From Augochlora pura (taxonomy: Eukaryota > Arthropoda > Insecta > Hymenoptera > Halictidae): a DNA stretch of 64,000 nucleotides. Positions 38,985 to 49,466 of the stretch are shown here, piece after piece. The DNA lies in contig NC_135772.1 in NCBI RefSeq assembly GCF_028453695.1, positions 14,136,001 through 14,200,000 of the forward strand, given 5' to 3'. Under the pieces are notes generated by a model. It made no database searches. It had not been told where the DNA came from and worked only from the letters and a program-made list of their open reading frames with translations. Position 1 is the stretch's first letter. Each line of letters opens with the position of its first letter. A program made the translations under genes and the position numbers.

Positions 38985-40240
38985 TCCGGAGTTTCGTGTC
39001 TGCGACCTCGGTTTTCTCTCTCCCGAAGTCGTTATAGTCATGATCGAGGATCTCAGAGTAAACGTTAGAGGACTTAAACGATCATCTTTAACCACATTCT
39101 CGATCCTTAAACAATTGCCATTGTGAATTGCTTGGTTAAGGTGTATTACGCGTTTATGAGATCGGGAAGCGCGCACGAAGTAAATATAGTGCGCGTTAAC
39201 GTTGGTAATGTTAAGCTTTTGCATTGTAACAAGTCAGACTAGCAATGAAGATTTTATACACATGTATTCGATTTTAATGTTTTAAATGTTTTAAATTTTT
39301 ATACACTGTTATTCAAATTTAAGAATGCTGCAAAACAGCTAACCCGTTATGTTACAATTAACTAGGTAGCTATTCTTAGCTTGTTCTAACTGGTTCGGTT
39401 AAACAAATATATAAATGTTAGTCGTAACATTAAAAAAATGAGACAGTCATTTCGTTGCAACTCAACTTTGCATTTCAGTAGACACATATACACTTCACAA
39501 AGAGATTGCAACAGCTAACTTGTTAACTTTGGACGAACGACAGAATAGCATTTCACAATTAGCTACCCTCCTCTATCCCACGAAGTGCGCCTTCGTTAAA
39601 AAAGTTGCATTTAATTTTCTTAAATAGATCCACGAAACGTTCCGGTCCGGCTCGATGAAAACTGACAACGAGCTCGGCCGATTTGCTTTCGCGGAGAAGG
39701 AAAAAAGAGAAAATATAAGGAACAAGGGAGAAGAGACGGCGAGGAAACGTCGGAGGCAGCAACAAACACTCCGGTTTGCCGCTGTCATCCGACGGGACGG
39801 TAGAAAGAAGAATCAAGAAGCGGCGATTACATTTCGAGCTGCGCGCCGTAACTGGCGTAACGAAGGACCGGAGGAAGGATAGTTGAGGAATTAATTCAAC
39901 TCGACCATCTTTTTCCCCTTCTGTGCCATCTCGAGGGAGCAACTGGCTGCCTCTTTGAAGAAGGGCCAATAAGATCGTCCCGGGGACCTCCTCCTCCAGT
40001 CCTCGGGGATAAGACGAGCACTCAGCCGAACTAAACTATCAGATCTTTTCGCGAGGCTAGCTCCTCGTGAGCCGCGCAACGCGAACCGGGTAATTCCGTC
40101 CGCTCGCCGTTCTCCGAACCTGATTTCTTCGTCGTGTTCGCCTAGTCCCGACGATACCGCTACTCGTGGACAAAATTACAAGACGCCCGAATATTAACGG
40201 AACAACGATTTAACCCGTCGGAGGGACGCCGTTATGCTCT
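37741..40240. other. GC-rich blocks with long homopolymer runs, non-coding
   Basis: The purine-rich block 37740-38000 translates as Lys/Glu/Arg-rich sequence in several frames. A 14-C run lies at 38020-38033 and a 25-G run at 38954-38978. A second purine-rich block lies at 39650-39880. Frames in these blocks (up to 136 codons) reflect composition. Confidence 0.5.
38954..38978. repeat. Poly-G tract, 25 bases
   Basis: An uninterrupted run of 25 G, with further short G runs just before it. It is the longest homopolymer in the window and could form a G-quadruplex on the plus strand. Its exact length may be uncertain because sequencing errs on homopolymers. Confidence 0.9.
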
Positions 40241-41960
40241 GCCATTTTTTGAAGGAACTTTTGAGTCGAGTGTGACTAATGATGAAGATTTTTTTAAATA
40301 AAATTAAAGGGACGTGAATTCTGTTCCCTTATCATTAATATTTAAGCACTTAAGTAACTGTATGAGCACAATAAATATTTCTCTCTTTTAAAAAATGATT
40401 ATAATCGCAGAAGTTTACATCATTGTAGCTGTTAAGATAATTGTAAGGCAAAGAATTTATCATTTGCACTTGGAGAATGTAGACTGCGCATTTTTATGTG
40501 AAATAAACATTGTACGGCATCGATTACAAAGAGCAGAAGTCAGATGAACTTTTCTAAATAATTTTAACAAGTCGAACATAATGAATTTTATTTCAATTCA
40601 ATCTTGTAGAAATTTCAGAATATTGCAAGTTGTTGCTAGGTACTTGTGTCAGAAAAATTTTCCGAAAACATGGAATTCATCAATTGCGTGATCTTTTGGT
40701 TGCGTGTAAGATTGATACTTCGATGCGTAAGCTGAAGCTGTCCAATTCTATTTTCAGTCGATCCAAAAAATTTCTACGGTCATCCAAGCGGTTCATCGGT
40801 GCACGGATCACCGGCGGTAGTATTGCGGTGGATATGATTTCGTATGATTTTTAATAAACACCGATCAGACAGCCAGATGTACCGGTCCGGTACTTGACTC
40901 GGCATTCGGAAGAGCACTCGTTCGGCTTACCCGGGGCCACTCGATGCACAAAACTGACGGACGGACAGGCCCTACTGTGCATCGAACATATTACGTCCGA
41001 AGTGCGCGGAACAAAGCTACGCCATTGTTTCGTGCCGTCAATAATCCACTTGCCCTGACTTCGAGAGGACCGGGCAGGAGAACGGCGGGGCACAATTGGA
41101 AAAAGCACGGAGGAAACCGGGAAACCGATGCCCCGCGGGGTCCACCCCACTGAAACGAAGAAAAGGGGAAAGACTTTGATTTCTCCTCGATCCGATTCAA
41201 GGATGTCGAAATTTACCGGCCTTCCGTTCTCTTCGTCCTCGAACGGCTACGATCATTTCAATATTGCAGACTTTGTTCATTTCCGTTTTTTAATCGCGAA
41301 TCGAAATAAATGGTTGTCCTTCGTCTCGACGAGTCGAGTGTCGCAGCGGCCATATACGAGTGACGCTAATTATTAATTATTGACCATTTTTTTAAATTAA
41401 TTCCTTTTGCAATATTATTCAAATGAAGTGAGGTTTACTACGATACTTGGATAGCAATGTGTTAAAATATCATATAGAAGGAACATGAACAGCCCTTGAA
41501 CTGTGAATTTCATAATAACACAAATAAATATTTTAAGAATATGATCCAAGTGCAATAGTGATTTAATTTTGTTACACTACTCATTGAATAATATCGTGTT
41601 ACTGGTTGTAATAATGAAGAACTTTTTCAGTATCGATTAACAAAATATATATTCCTGTTAACAAGAAATAATTTTAAACCGTACGAATTTTATTAAATTC
41701 AGAACTTGAAGACGATTACTATGACGTAACTATGCGCCGCACCTTTGCTTTCTTTCCAGACTTCATTAACTTTACAATATTTACCGAGTAAATGGTAAAC
41801 AAAATTTATTAATTCTTTTATTTTATTTACTTTGTTCCTTAAGTATAAAGCTCACGCCCGAAAGCAAACCGAAGACGCAGCTGTTGGTCACCCCACAGTA
41901 ACTGCCTCTCCTACCCTATGTTCCGCGTTAAAGGGTTAAAGAAAATGGGGCCAGTGTAGG
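40241..41960. other. Non-coding; small GC-rich block 40860-41340
   Basis: A pyrimidine-rich TCTATTTTCAG near 40757 is followed by about 33 open codons, TAA and an overlapping AATAAA at 40851-40858, resembling a last exon, but there is no recognisable product. The remainder is AT-rich. Confidence 0.4.
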
Positions 41961-42849
41961 TCAGCAACTTTTGCAGGACGACCGAATATTAATCGCCTCC
42001 TCTTGTCGCGGGGGTCGTCGGTGGGCCAGTTCGCAGAAATCGGCGGAAGAAAAACGGCAAATTAATTTACCGGCTTCGCGCTGAGGAACGGTCCGGTCTA
42101 GCGGATACTTGCTAAGTAAATATCGCGCGCGGTTAGATATCGGCCTCGCCAGGCAAGGACCACTAAGCGCTGGCAATCGAATGATTAAAGGCGGCTTCGC
42201 CTGGTTGCGTCGGATGCGGCGAAATTCCCGACGGAAATCAGAGTCGCTGGCCATCCAGCCGTATTCCCTCTTTCTAAGCACCCGCGCCGCGTACCCTCTT
42301 CCTCTCCCGATCCGCCAACCCTCCCCCGCTCCCCCCCGCTCCTCCCCCCTGCACGCCTTACCCGGACTCATCCTCCTCCCTCTGTGCCCTCCTTCGGGAG
42401 TTATCCTCAAAGCCGCCCAGTCACCCGCTCCTTCTAAACCCTCCAGCATCCGCGCCCCTCTCGGCAAACATCGACCGGCTTCGAGGACTGCTACGGAATT
42501 CTGGAGATATGCTGAAGACGGGGGGGAACACGGACGGTTACCGACACTCAGGTGGGCGCCGCTTAACGGTCCGCCGGATCTCTGTACACGACCTTTTTTT
42601 TTCTCGCGGTCGCGCAATCTTCTGCGGATCACAGTGGAACGTGCGAAATACCGACGGCTCGCAACGGAGAATCGCGTTCGCGCGACCGCCATTTCCTTCC
42701 GTGCTCTGTCGGCGACCATTTCGCCTTCTTCGAGAACTTCGTGCAGCCGGACAGAGAAATTAGCATGTTTGCAGAAATCGATAGCAAATATTTCTTCGAG
42801 GATGCATAATGAAATTCGCAGAATTCTCTACCGAAATGTTTACCGCTGA
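41961..42849. other. GC-rich block open on both strands
   Basis: A plus frame of 246 codons (42109-42849) and an opposing minus frame of 252 codons (42719-41961) overlap. Both translations are rich in Arg, Pro and Ser with no domain. C-rich runs (CCCTCCCCCGCTCCCCCC) dominate. Mutual openness on both strands usually reflects low A+T rather than coding. Confidence 0.45.
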
Positions 42850-43412
42850 TCGTGTGCATTCGGACACGGAGAATCTAATGAAAAATTTCATTGTTATTGC
42901 TACTTTCTTGCAAAAACCACGGGCAGAGTTTCGGTATAAAATTTTGAAAGGAACAATCACTTATTTCATACTTTTTGGTAACGTTGGGAGTGCTCAAAAC
43001 TACTTTTGCATAGTAGCTTATGCATTGCGATCATTTTTGATACGCATTACGACTGTCGAGTGAAAAATTTGCTTATGATCTCAATTAGGTGTCGAACAAA
43101 TAAATATAATAATAACGTATACAACTTTCGTTTCAAACATACTATATATGTCAAACGCACTACTTGTCGCCAAATTCGGTTCGGAATAAAAGAAAAAGAA
43201 AACTGACTTTTAAGAGGTAAAAAATCTGTTTTCTCTTAAAAAAATTAAATATCTAATTAGCTGTTCCACTTCGATCAGCACACACTATACATTGGCAAGA
43301 AAACAAAGTAACGAGCCACGTGAAGTCAGCCCGACGTAAACCATTCAAGCGAGCCACGACAGCGGTCAAGTTCCGACTGCTGACAAGATCTGGACACGTT
43401 TTGTCGCGCGTT
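42850..43412. other. Upstream flank of the H1-like gene
   Basis: An AT-rich stretch, becoming GC-richer after 43300 where the E-box lies. No TATA box or separate gene is evident. Confidence 0.45.
43317..43322. promoter_or_regulatory. CACGTG E-box upstream of the H1-like gene
   Basis: A palindromic CACGTG lies 161-166 bases upstream of the likely start codon. bHLH factors of the MYC/MAX, USF and CLOCK/CYCLE type bind this core. The motif recurs many times in the window, so its use as a promoter element here is only a suggestion. No TATA box is evident nearby. Confidence 0.25.
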
Positions 43413-43519
43413 ATGCTCGGTGCCGGTCCATTTTCCGCTCGATCGACCTGTTAATGAGCCAGGAACAGCTACCGGGGTCGAGATGGTGCGAAAGTCGATC
43501 CTCGTCTACGATCTCTTGA
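43413..43519 (+). promoter_or_regulatory. Two short upstream ORFs before the H1-like start codon
   Basis: An ATG at 43413 opens a 13-codon frame closed by TAA at 43452-43454. A second ATG overlaps it at 43454 and runs out of frame across the main start codon to TGA at 43517-43519. If transcription begins upstream of 43413, both would be met by scanning ribosomes before the main ATG and could lower its translation. If the transcript starts between about 43457 and 43482, neither matters. The transcription start is not visible in the sequence. Confidence 0.45.
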
Positions 43520-44897
43520 GGACCGAGCAACCGCCGCAAGGATTCTCCGAGCGGGAAATCGTCGAGCAGATCAGCGGCAGGCATGACATCGTGGCGGGCA
43601 AAGGACTTCGGAGGCAGGTGGCTGTGGCCCTTCGCCGTGGAGTCGATTTTGGGATCCTGGCCAAGAAGAACAACAGATTTAGGTGACGATCGCGTCTGTT
43701 GATCCAGATTCGCCATCCTTGAATTTTTCTCGAGTGTATTCAAATTCTTATTGTACACCGCGCTATTTCTCAAGAATATCATTTCGTTCGTACATTTTTC
43801 TTTGTAGAAGTGTTATTTATTTACGGTAAATATGTACTTCAATGGCTTTGCCCGAATATGTTTTTATATCGGTTCTTTTCGTAAAAGACTGTATTTTAAC
43901 CTTAAAAAGAGAAGCAGGCCGGGAAGGATTAAAAAGTAACCCGCTTTAATAATATTAATAATATTAATAATAATATTAACTTCATTCCAATATTATTTTA
44001 CTGGAATATATGGGGTGTTCCCGAATAACATGTGAAGACGGGCTGAAAGTGAACCTTCGTGAGAAAATAAGAAAAATTTATCTTTTTAAGACTTGATTAT
44101 CTTGAAAACGAAACCGGAGTCGAACAAGTTTTATTCCTTTATCTTTCTTATTTTTTTTTAATAAGAAATTGCCTCCAGTCCGCTTCTACATGTTATTCTA
44201 TATATAGAAATATATACTGTAGCTCTCAAAATTAGTACATTTTGCTTTCTGAAGTCAATAAACACAAAGAGATTTCGTAATATAAAAATTGTATTTAATT
44301 ATGGTATAATAATTTTTTACATACATAGTTATTAACAATTGATTAACATGTTAGTCATATATAGTCGTCACGATTTGTCTAGCACGCCTACAAATAAATA
44401 TTTATTGATCTATCAGTACACCAAACTTTGTTAGGATTTAAAATATGAAAAAGGGTTGCAAAAATAATAGTAATAATAATATAGTAATACATAAATAATG
44501 AAATAATACTAATATAATAATAAATAATTAAATAACGATTATAATAGTAATAATAATATCCTATTCATTTTAATATTATTAAATAAATGATTCTAATTCT
44601 GTCAGACTATCTTTAGCACATGTTAATAAAAAGAATTTATGTTCTGAGGGCAGATTCGATCCGGACAATGCGAAGGTGGCCGGCGTGAACCGCAAGGTTG
44701 CGACAAGAAAACCAGGCTCGAAGAAGAGGAGCGGAAAGAAGAAGAAAACAACGAAGACAAATCGCCGGCCGAGCACCGTGCGGAACAAGAATCGGAAACA
44801 GGGTAAATCGGTGCCGCAGCCGCTGTTACCGAAATCGTGGCTGCCCGGTAGAAGAAACATCGCGCACGAACCTATGCCCAAAGTCAAGAAGATCTAA
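43483..44897 (+). CDS. Linker histone (H1/H5)-like protein with basic tail, two exons
   Basis: Exon 1 runs from ATG 43483 to 43682, the intron is 43683-44653 (971 bp, GT...AG, phase 2), and exon 2 is 44654-44897 ending in TAA. The product is 147 residues. Residues 5-68 have the linker-histone winged-helix pattern: helix 1 (SILVYDLLRTEQ), helix 2 (SEREIVEQISG), helix 3 with basic residues (GKGLRRQVAVALRRGV), then a wing ending KKNNRFRF. Residues 78-147 hold 25 Lys/Arg in 70, one Glu, no Asp and no Cys, with nuclear-localisation-type clusters (KKRSGKKKK). The end is less basic (PLLPKSWLPGRR). A nuclear DNA-packing role follows from the family. It is shorter than most animal somatic H1s and has a Pro-poor, Ala-poor tail, so a germline or sperm nuclear protein is a reasonable alternative. 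The ATG has G at -3 and +4. The donor (AG|GTGACG) and the purine-rich acceptor region are weak, but the joined frame completes the domain. No neighbouring gene is visible. Confidence 0.82.
44012..44200. mobile_element. Short inverted-repeat element (MITE-like) inside the intron
   Basis: The arm at 44023-44045 begins GAATAACATGT, and the arm at 44176-44198 read in reverse complement begins with the same 11 bases and continues with a similar stretch (one-base shifts, then CGG.CTG). Further in, both arms become A-rich with AATAAGAAA. The element is about 190 bp with no coding capacity, as expected for a miniature inverted-repeat DNA transposon derivative. The family is not identified. Confidence 0.5.
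44461..44575. repeat. AAT-type low-complexity stretch
   Basis: AATAATAGTAATAATAATAT-type sequence fills the intron close to the acceptor of the H1-like gene. Confidence 0.75.
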
Positions 44898-44977
44898 CTC
44901 GATGCGAGAGCTGTCTCCTAACAATTTTTCACTCGTTTACCTGTGTTTGTAGCCAGATGTATTTTTTCCCTAATTTT

Positions 44978-44983
44978 AATATA
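44978..44983 (+). terminator. Possible variant polyadenylation signal (AATATA)
   Basis: AATATA lies about 80 bases after the stop codon of the H1-like gene and is a known weak variant of AATAAA. I see no canonical AATAAA in the following 500 bases. Canonical replication-dependent histone genes end in a stem-loop instead; I did not see that conserved element, which agrees with this being an intron-containing, polyadenylated histone-like gene. Confidence 0.25.
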
Positions 44984-47399
44984 CCTGCATAACACTTTGT
45001 TATCGGAACGTGTGTTGATCGACTTTCTATATCATGCAGTGATCATTTTAGTAGCGGAACACTGATTATCTGTTTCGAAATTTCATATACTCCGGTGCAC
45101 GGGTTTATCATAATTTTTGATATTTCTTATTTTGGAGCAATTCTGAGTTTGGATAGTTCGTAAAAAATTCTGTTTTACATTTATAGTACTCCTTTATTGT
45201 ATTACTTAATTTATGTTTTATATTGACCTTTTTATCTGTGCCTCGTGTCAATTTAACAATATTTCGCAATATTTTTTTATCCTTTTACCTTGGCTTTTCA
45301 TTCACGAGGATGGAGTTTACAAAGATGTTTATACATCATTGCATCTTATTAATTTTTTACCGTCATGTTGCTCAGGATCAGGCAATCGAAATAATATGAA
45401 GACAGAGTCAAGCTACTGTTTAGTATAGTCCATAAAAATCTTAGCTTTTTACCGAGGTGCCAAAAAGAACGTCGAATTTATTCATTTATCTCAAGGCTCC
45501 AAGATTCCACGCAACCCCAAAGCCGAACAAAATCCTTCGGAAACTCTGTTTCGCAACAATTGCGACATGGAGAAATTGAAAAAATTCCCACAAAGATTCT
45601 GTCCTCATTATTCATCCTTATTCTCCCCTTCACCTGCGAACCTGTCGAAGAAGAAGAAGAAGCAAACCGGGAGAAAAAAACTGAAAGACGACGCTGTAAA
45701 GGCGTAACATCGAAGACGGTTTCGCGTTTCACGTGAAAATCTGTTCCCATGAAATTCGCCTTCCACCGCCAGGGTACCGGGATCCTGTTAGGCGAATCTG
45801 GTTCAAACGTAGCGGTCGATTCTTCGAGTCGTAATCTCCGAACCGATGATCCAAATAGATGGATCCCGCGTACCTTTGGGAATCCTCGGAGGTTTCGCTG
45901 ACCGTTCCTCGATTAGACACGGCCACTACGTTCGCTCTTTCAATGGACCGGCTCGGGTATGGTTAACCATAGATCTCGTCGGGGGGAGGTTCGTTCGCGA
46001 GGCTGCTACGACATTAGACCGGATACACCGTGAAAATCGGTCAGAATCGATCGGAATCGGCCGAGCAAATTGCCACCGTTCGCCGGTGGCTCGGTGCACC
46101 TGTTATCGGTACTGCGATCGGAATGTACCTTGCGCTATTTTTTATCTCTGGAGAACGGTATTCGATGGGACAAGGTAAGCGTTTGTCGTTGTAGTTGGGA
46201 GACCTCTGCACAAAAGCAAGATAAGTATGGACAATTATCTCGTTGTTGCAGCACGCAATAAAGATGGCTATATGTGAACCTTTATCGAGCAGAATTTTAC
46301 TAAAAGATAAATATAAGGTGTCTAAGGTATAAGGAATATAAAGTGAATATCACGGTGTCTCAAAAAATATGAATCATGCGTAAAATTATTTAACGTCTCA
46401 TATTTGTAATGAATACGTAATGCCAGATGCGATGAATATGTTCAAATACGTGTTATACATATATCTATAACATAAAACTAAGAAAGTGAGGTGCAACAAC
46501 TCTCGTAGATTGCTAGCATCGAAAATTAATAAAGGAAAACGGACGAAACATTTATTTATATACAAAATATCAAAATGCAAAACTGTAAATATTTTATCAG
46601 ATTCTAGATTATAGAAATAAAGTGTTCATACCATAGAAAACGAAAGGCCCCGCTATACATGAAAATTGATCATGTTGCAATTTATTACATAATTGATTTG
46701 TTGATGCCATACTGACAAAAAATATTTCTGCATAATTTTTAGAGTACCACAAGAAAAGCTCTTGGCTGCTATGAGTTAAAAACACTCTGTACAATATTAA
46801 TATGAACGACAATAGTCATTATGAAATTTCTCGAGAAAAAACACTAATTGCAAAAGAATTCTTTGTAAATAAATAAGCAGCTAATAAGGTTAGCCTCAGA
46901 CCTATCCTCCATAGATTATCCGTTCCAGTTTACCGAATTGATCCGGCACAATTATCCACACCCACGACCCCAACCCCGCCAATTAATATTTCAAGCCTGG
47001 TCCGCGTTGTTAAGTGCCGCTGTATTGTCGGCTAACAACAATGAGCGGACGCTATCGTTGGTATTGCCGGCAACCTGTCCTTTTGTTCGTAAACTGCGCG
47101 CTGCCTAATAGATCTCCGGTTAGGATCGATGCCCGAAGTGGTTGGGGCTGGACAAGGTGGGCCGGAAGGAACGCGAACGACCAACATATGTCTCGCTACA
47201 ATCAATTATTGACGGCGGGAGCTGCACGATAATCGCACGTTTTGCAGTCAATCAGGGATAAAGGCTGTTATACCTTGGAGGGTGTTACGTTATTTTTATT
47301 GAATTTCTGGAAAACGGGGGCGCTGTACGCTGAAAAATTCAATTTGAGGATCAGAACGAAGCGCGTCGCGACAAATTATTCATTTGACGACGATAAGGG
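44984..47399. other. Non-coding flank downstream of the H1-like gene
   Basis: Mainly AT-rich with GC-richer patches at 45480-46180 and 46900-47390. Open frames up to 110 codons are on both strands without domains. A CACGGTGTCTCAAAA sequence near 46352 resembles transposon ends seen elsewhere in the window. Confidence 0.5.
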
Positions 47400-47499
47400 N
47401 NNNNNNNNNNNNNNNNNNNNNNNNNNNNNNNNNNNNNNNNNNNNNNNNNNNNNNNNNNNNNNNNNNNNNNNNNNNNNNNNNNNNNNNNNNNNNNNNNNN
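47400..47499. other. Assembly gap (100 N)
   Basis: Exactly 100 unknown bases, the conventional placeholder for a scaffold gap of unknown length. Features on either side may not be at their true distance. Confidence 0.99.
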
Positions 47500-48968
47500 A
47501 AAACAGCAACGAAAGGGAAGCACTCGATCATAACCGACGGTCTACGCTCTCGCCGAACATTTTTTAGAATCGGCACCGCGTAATCATTGATAAGATGAAA
47601 AGCGAAAACCACGTACAAATTTGCCTTTTAAACTTTACCTTCCGCTTAGTCTTTTATGCGTTTGCGCGGCTGTTCTCCTTTCATTGCTGCCATTATTGCT
47701 GACGAGAATGCTAAGAGCGCCGCGATATCGTACAGATTTATTCAGTCGTCACGTTGCGAGCCTCCGCAAATTCTGGGAACGAGTTAATAGTGATTCATCG
47801 TTTAATAGGAAATTATTTGCTTTCTATTTCCGTCTTTATCTTATTCCTATCTCTTTTCCTTTTATAATTTCCGATTTTTGTTCATTGTGGCTTCATGTAC
47901 ACACGCTAAATAATTACCTTTCAATTTTAATAGTATTAGATTTAATATTAATTTAATATTATTAGATTTATTATCAATTTAATATTATTAGATTTATTAT
48001 CAAATTTAATATTAGACTTATATGGCCGTAAAGGACGCAACGTCATTTCAATAATTTAGCTTCTAAGCCTTCCGTCTTCAGCAAACGACAGGATAGAATG
48101 CAAAGAAGTCGTGACTAATCTTACCAGTTGTCATTGTTAATCCCTGGCTTCTCCCTCAAAGTGTCCCATTAATTACGCATCCCGAAGGGGAACGAGCGCA
48201 CCCCAAACTACCCTCACGGGCAAGTTACAGGGTTGAAATTTTGCACATATGAGTTTTTTTGGTCAGGTATCGAACGTTACAAGAGTCATTAAAAAACCTC
48301 TAAGAGCAGTTTTGGCCCTCTTGATCAGTCGAACCTGCGAATGCGAAGAAAAGTTACAGCACCGCGTTAAAAATATCTAAAACAATATATAAGGTATTTA
48401 AAATAGCATTCATGTTATTTCCAGGTGCGAAAATGACCTAATTCCCGGCATTCGAGGATTAGTCGGCAGAGAGATACAATTTCTTTAGAAAATACGCTTT
48501 AGAACATTTGTATCCAGCAGAAACCCGAAGCTCCAAAGAGTCGGCAGCGTCACCGTTTTCCGCCCCCATCGCGGCACCAGGAAGCGATCGGCCCCCATGC
48601 GGCCTGTACACGGTCCGCCGAACCGAAAAGACAATCCCGTCGAAACCAACACTGGCTGTAGCGGATAGACGTCTGCGTCTTACACGTCGTCACGCCGGCA
48701 GGTATGGGTATCCATCCCATTTGCAACTAGTCGCATTATTGTTAGCCGTAGGTATGTGCCATACCGCGCCGGTACACAACGGTTGTGTACACACGTATCT
48801 CTGGCCCAGGTAGGCTGCCACGTACGAAGCCGCCTCATCCTCCGAGATTCATCGAGCTCGGTGTGCGCATCCACACGCGTCCATACAACACCAAGAAGAC
48901 ACCGTGTGCACAGGTCCCCAGGAATATAAGGATACCGAGCAACGTATCCGGGTTGGCGCTCGCGCTCG
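47500..48968. other. Non-coding spacer with a 26-bp tandem repeat
   Basis: ATTAGATTTA recurs at 47935, 47961 and 47987 with a 26-base period (about three copies, 47935-48020). The rest is AT-rich until a GC-rich block starts near 48500. No gene is recognised. Confidence 0.55.
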
Positions 48969-49014
48969 CCTCTCTCCCTCTCTCCCTCTCTCTCTCTTTC
49001 TCTCTCTCGCTCTC

Positions 49015-49051
<37 letters not shown>

Positions 49052-49052
49052 G
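48969..49052. repeat. CT microsatellite
   Basis: About 84 bases of TC repeats with a few C, T or G interruptions. Long Leu/Ser frames on either strand come from the repeat. Confidence 0.95.
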
Positions 49053-49406
49053 TGCAAGTACTATGTCCGTGGGCCTTGTGAGCGGGGCGACGCGCGCGTG
49101 TGTGTCGGCGAGAGAACGGGCGCAGAGACTAGGGGGTGGTGTAATATAGAGAGCGGCTAAAGGCGGACGTAATTTCCTGCCCGCCTGACAACGCTACAGA
49201 CATGTTTGCGAACTCGACACACACAACCTACTTAGAGCCTACATGTGTCCCTACGACAATGCGCCGACACAAGCTTAATCTATTCCCCGCAGGTATGTAC
49301 GCGCGGGCGCTCGCGCGATCGTGTACACGAGACATATATGCAGGTATATGGACGTATGCATGCATACGCTGTACGTCGCAAGCTCTGTTGTGTCGGTGAA
49401 CACGAG

Positions 49407-49409
<3 letters not shown>

Positions 49410-49451
<42 letters not shown>

Positions 49452-49466
49452 GAGAGAGAGAGAGAA
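49410..49466. repeat. GA microsatellite
   Basis: About 57 bases of (GA)n with one GGAA interruption, in opposite orientation to the CT repeat 357 bases upstream. Confidence 0.95.

Larger units (their letters stand above)
43683..44653 (+). other. Intron of the linker-histone-like gene
   Basis: The intron starts GTGACG and ends GGGCAG. It splits the Arg codon at residue 67 after its second base. Read through without splicing, the frame meets TGA at 43684-43686, directly after that Arg. The intron is AT-rich, contains a small inverted-repeat element (about 44012-44200) and ends in an AAT-rich low-complexity stretch. The 35 bases before the acceptor are purine-rich rather than pyrimidine-rich, which makes the acceptor weak. 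Another AG at 44614-44615 follows a better pyrimidine run but would not keep a sensible frame. Confidence 0.78.

Noticed and set aside
43411..43782. Minus-strand frame opposite exon 1 of the H1-like gene
   Set aside because: It mirrors the coding strand's codon pattern and has no recognisable domain; the plus-strand protein explains the sequence.
47242..47618. Frames spanning the N gap
   Set aside because: Their length depends on 34 unknown codons.
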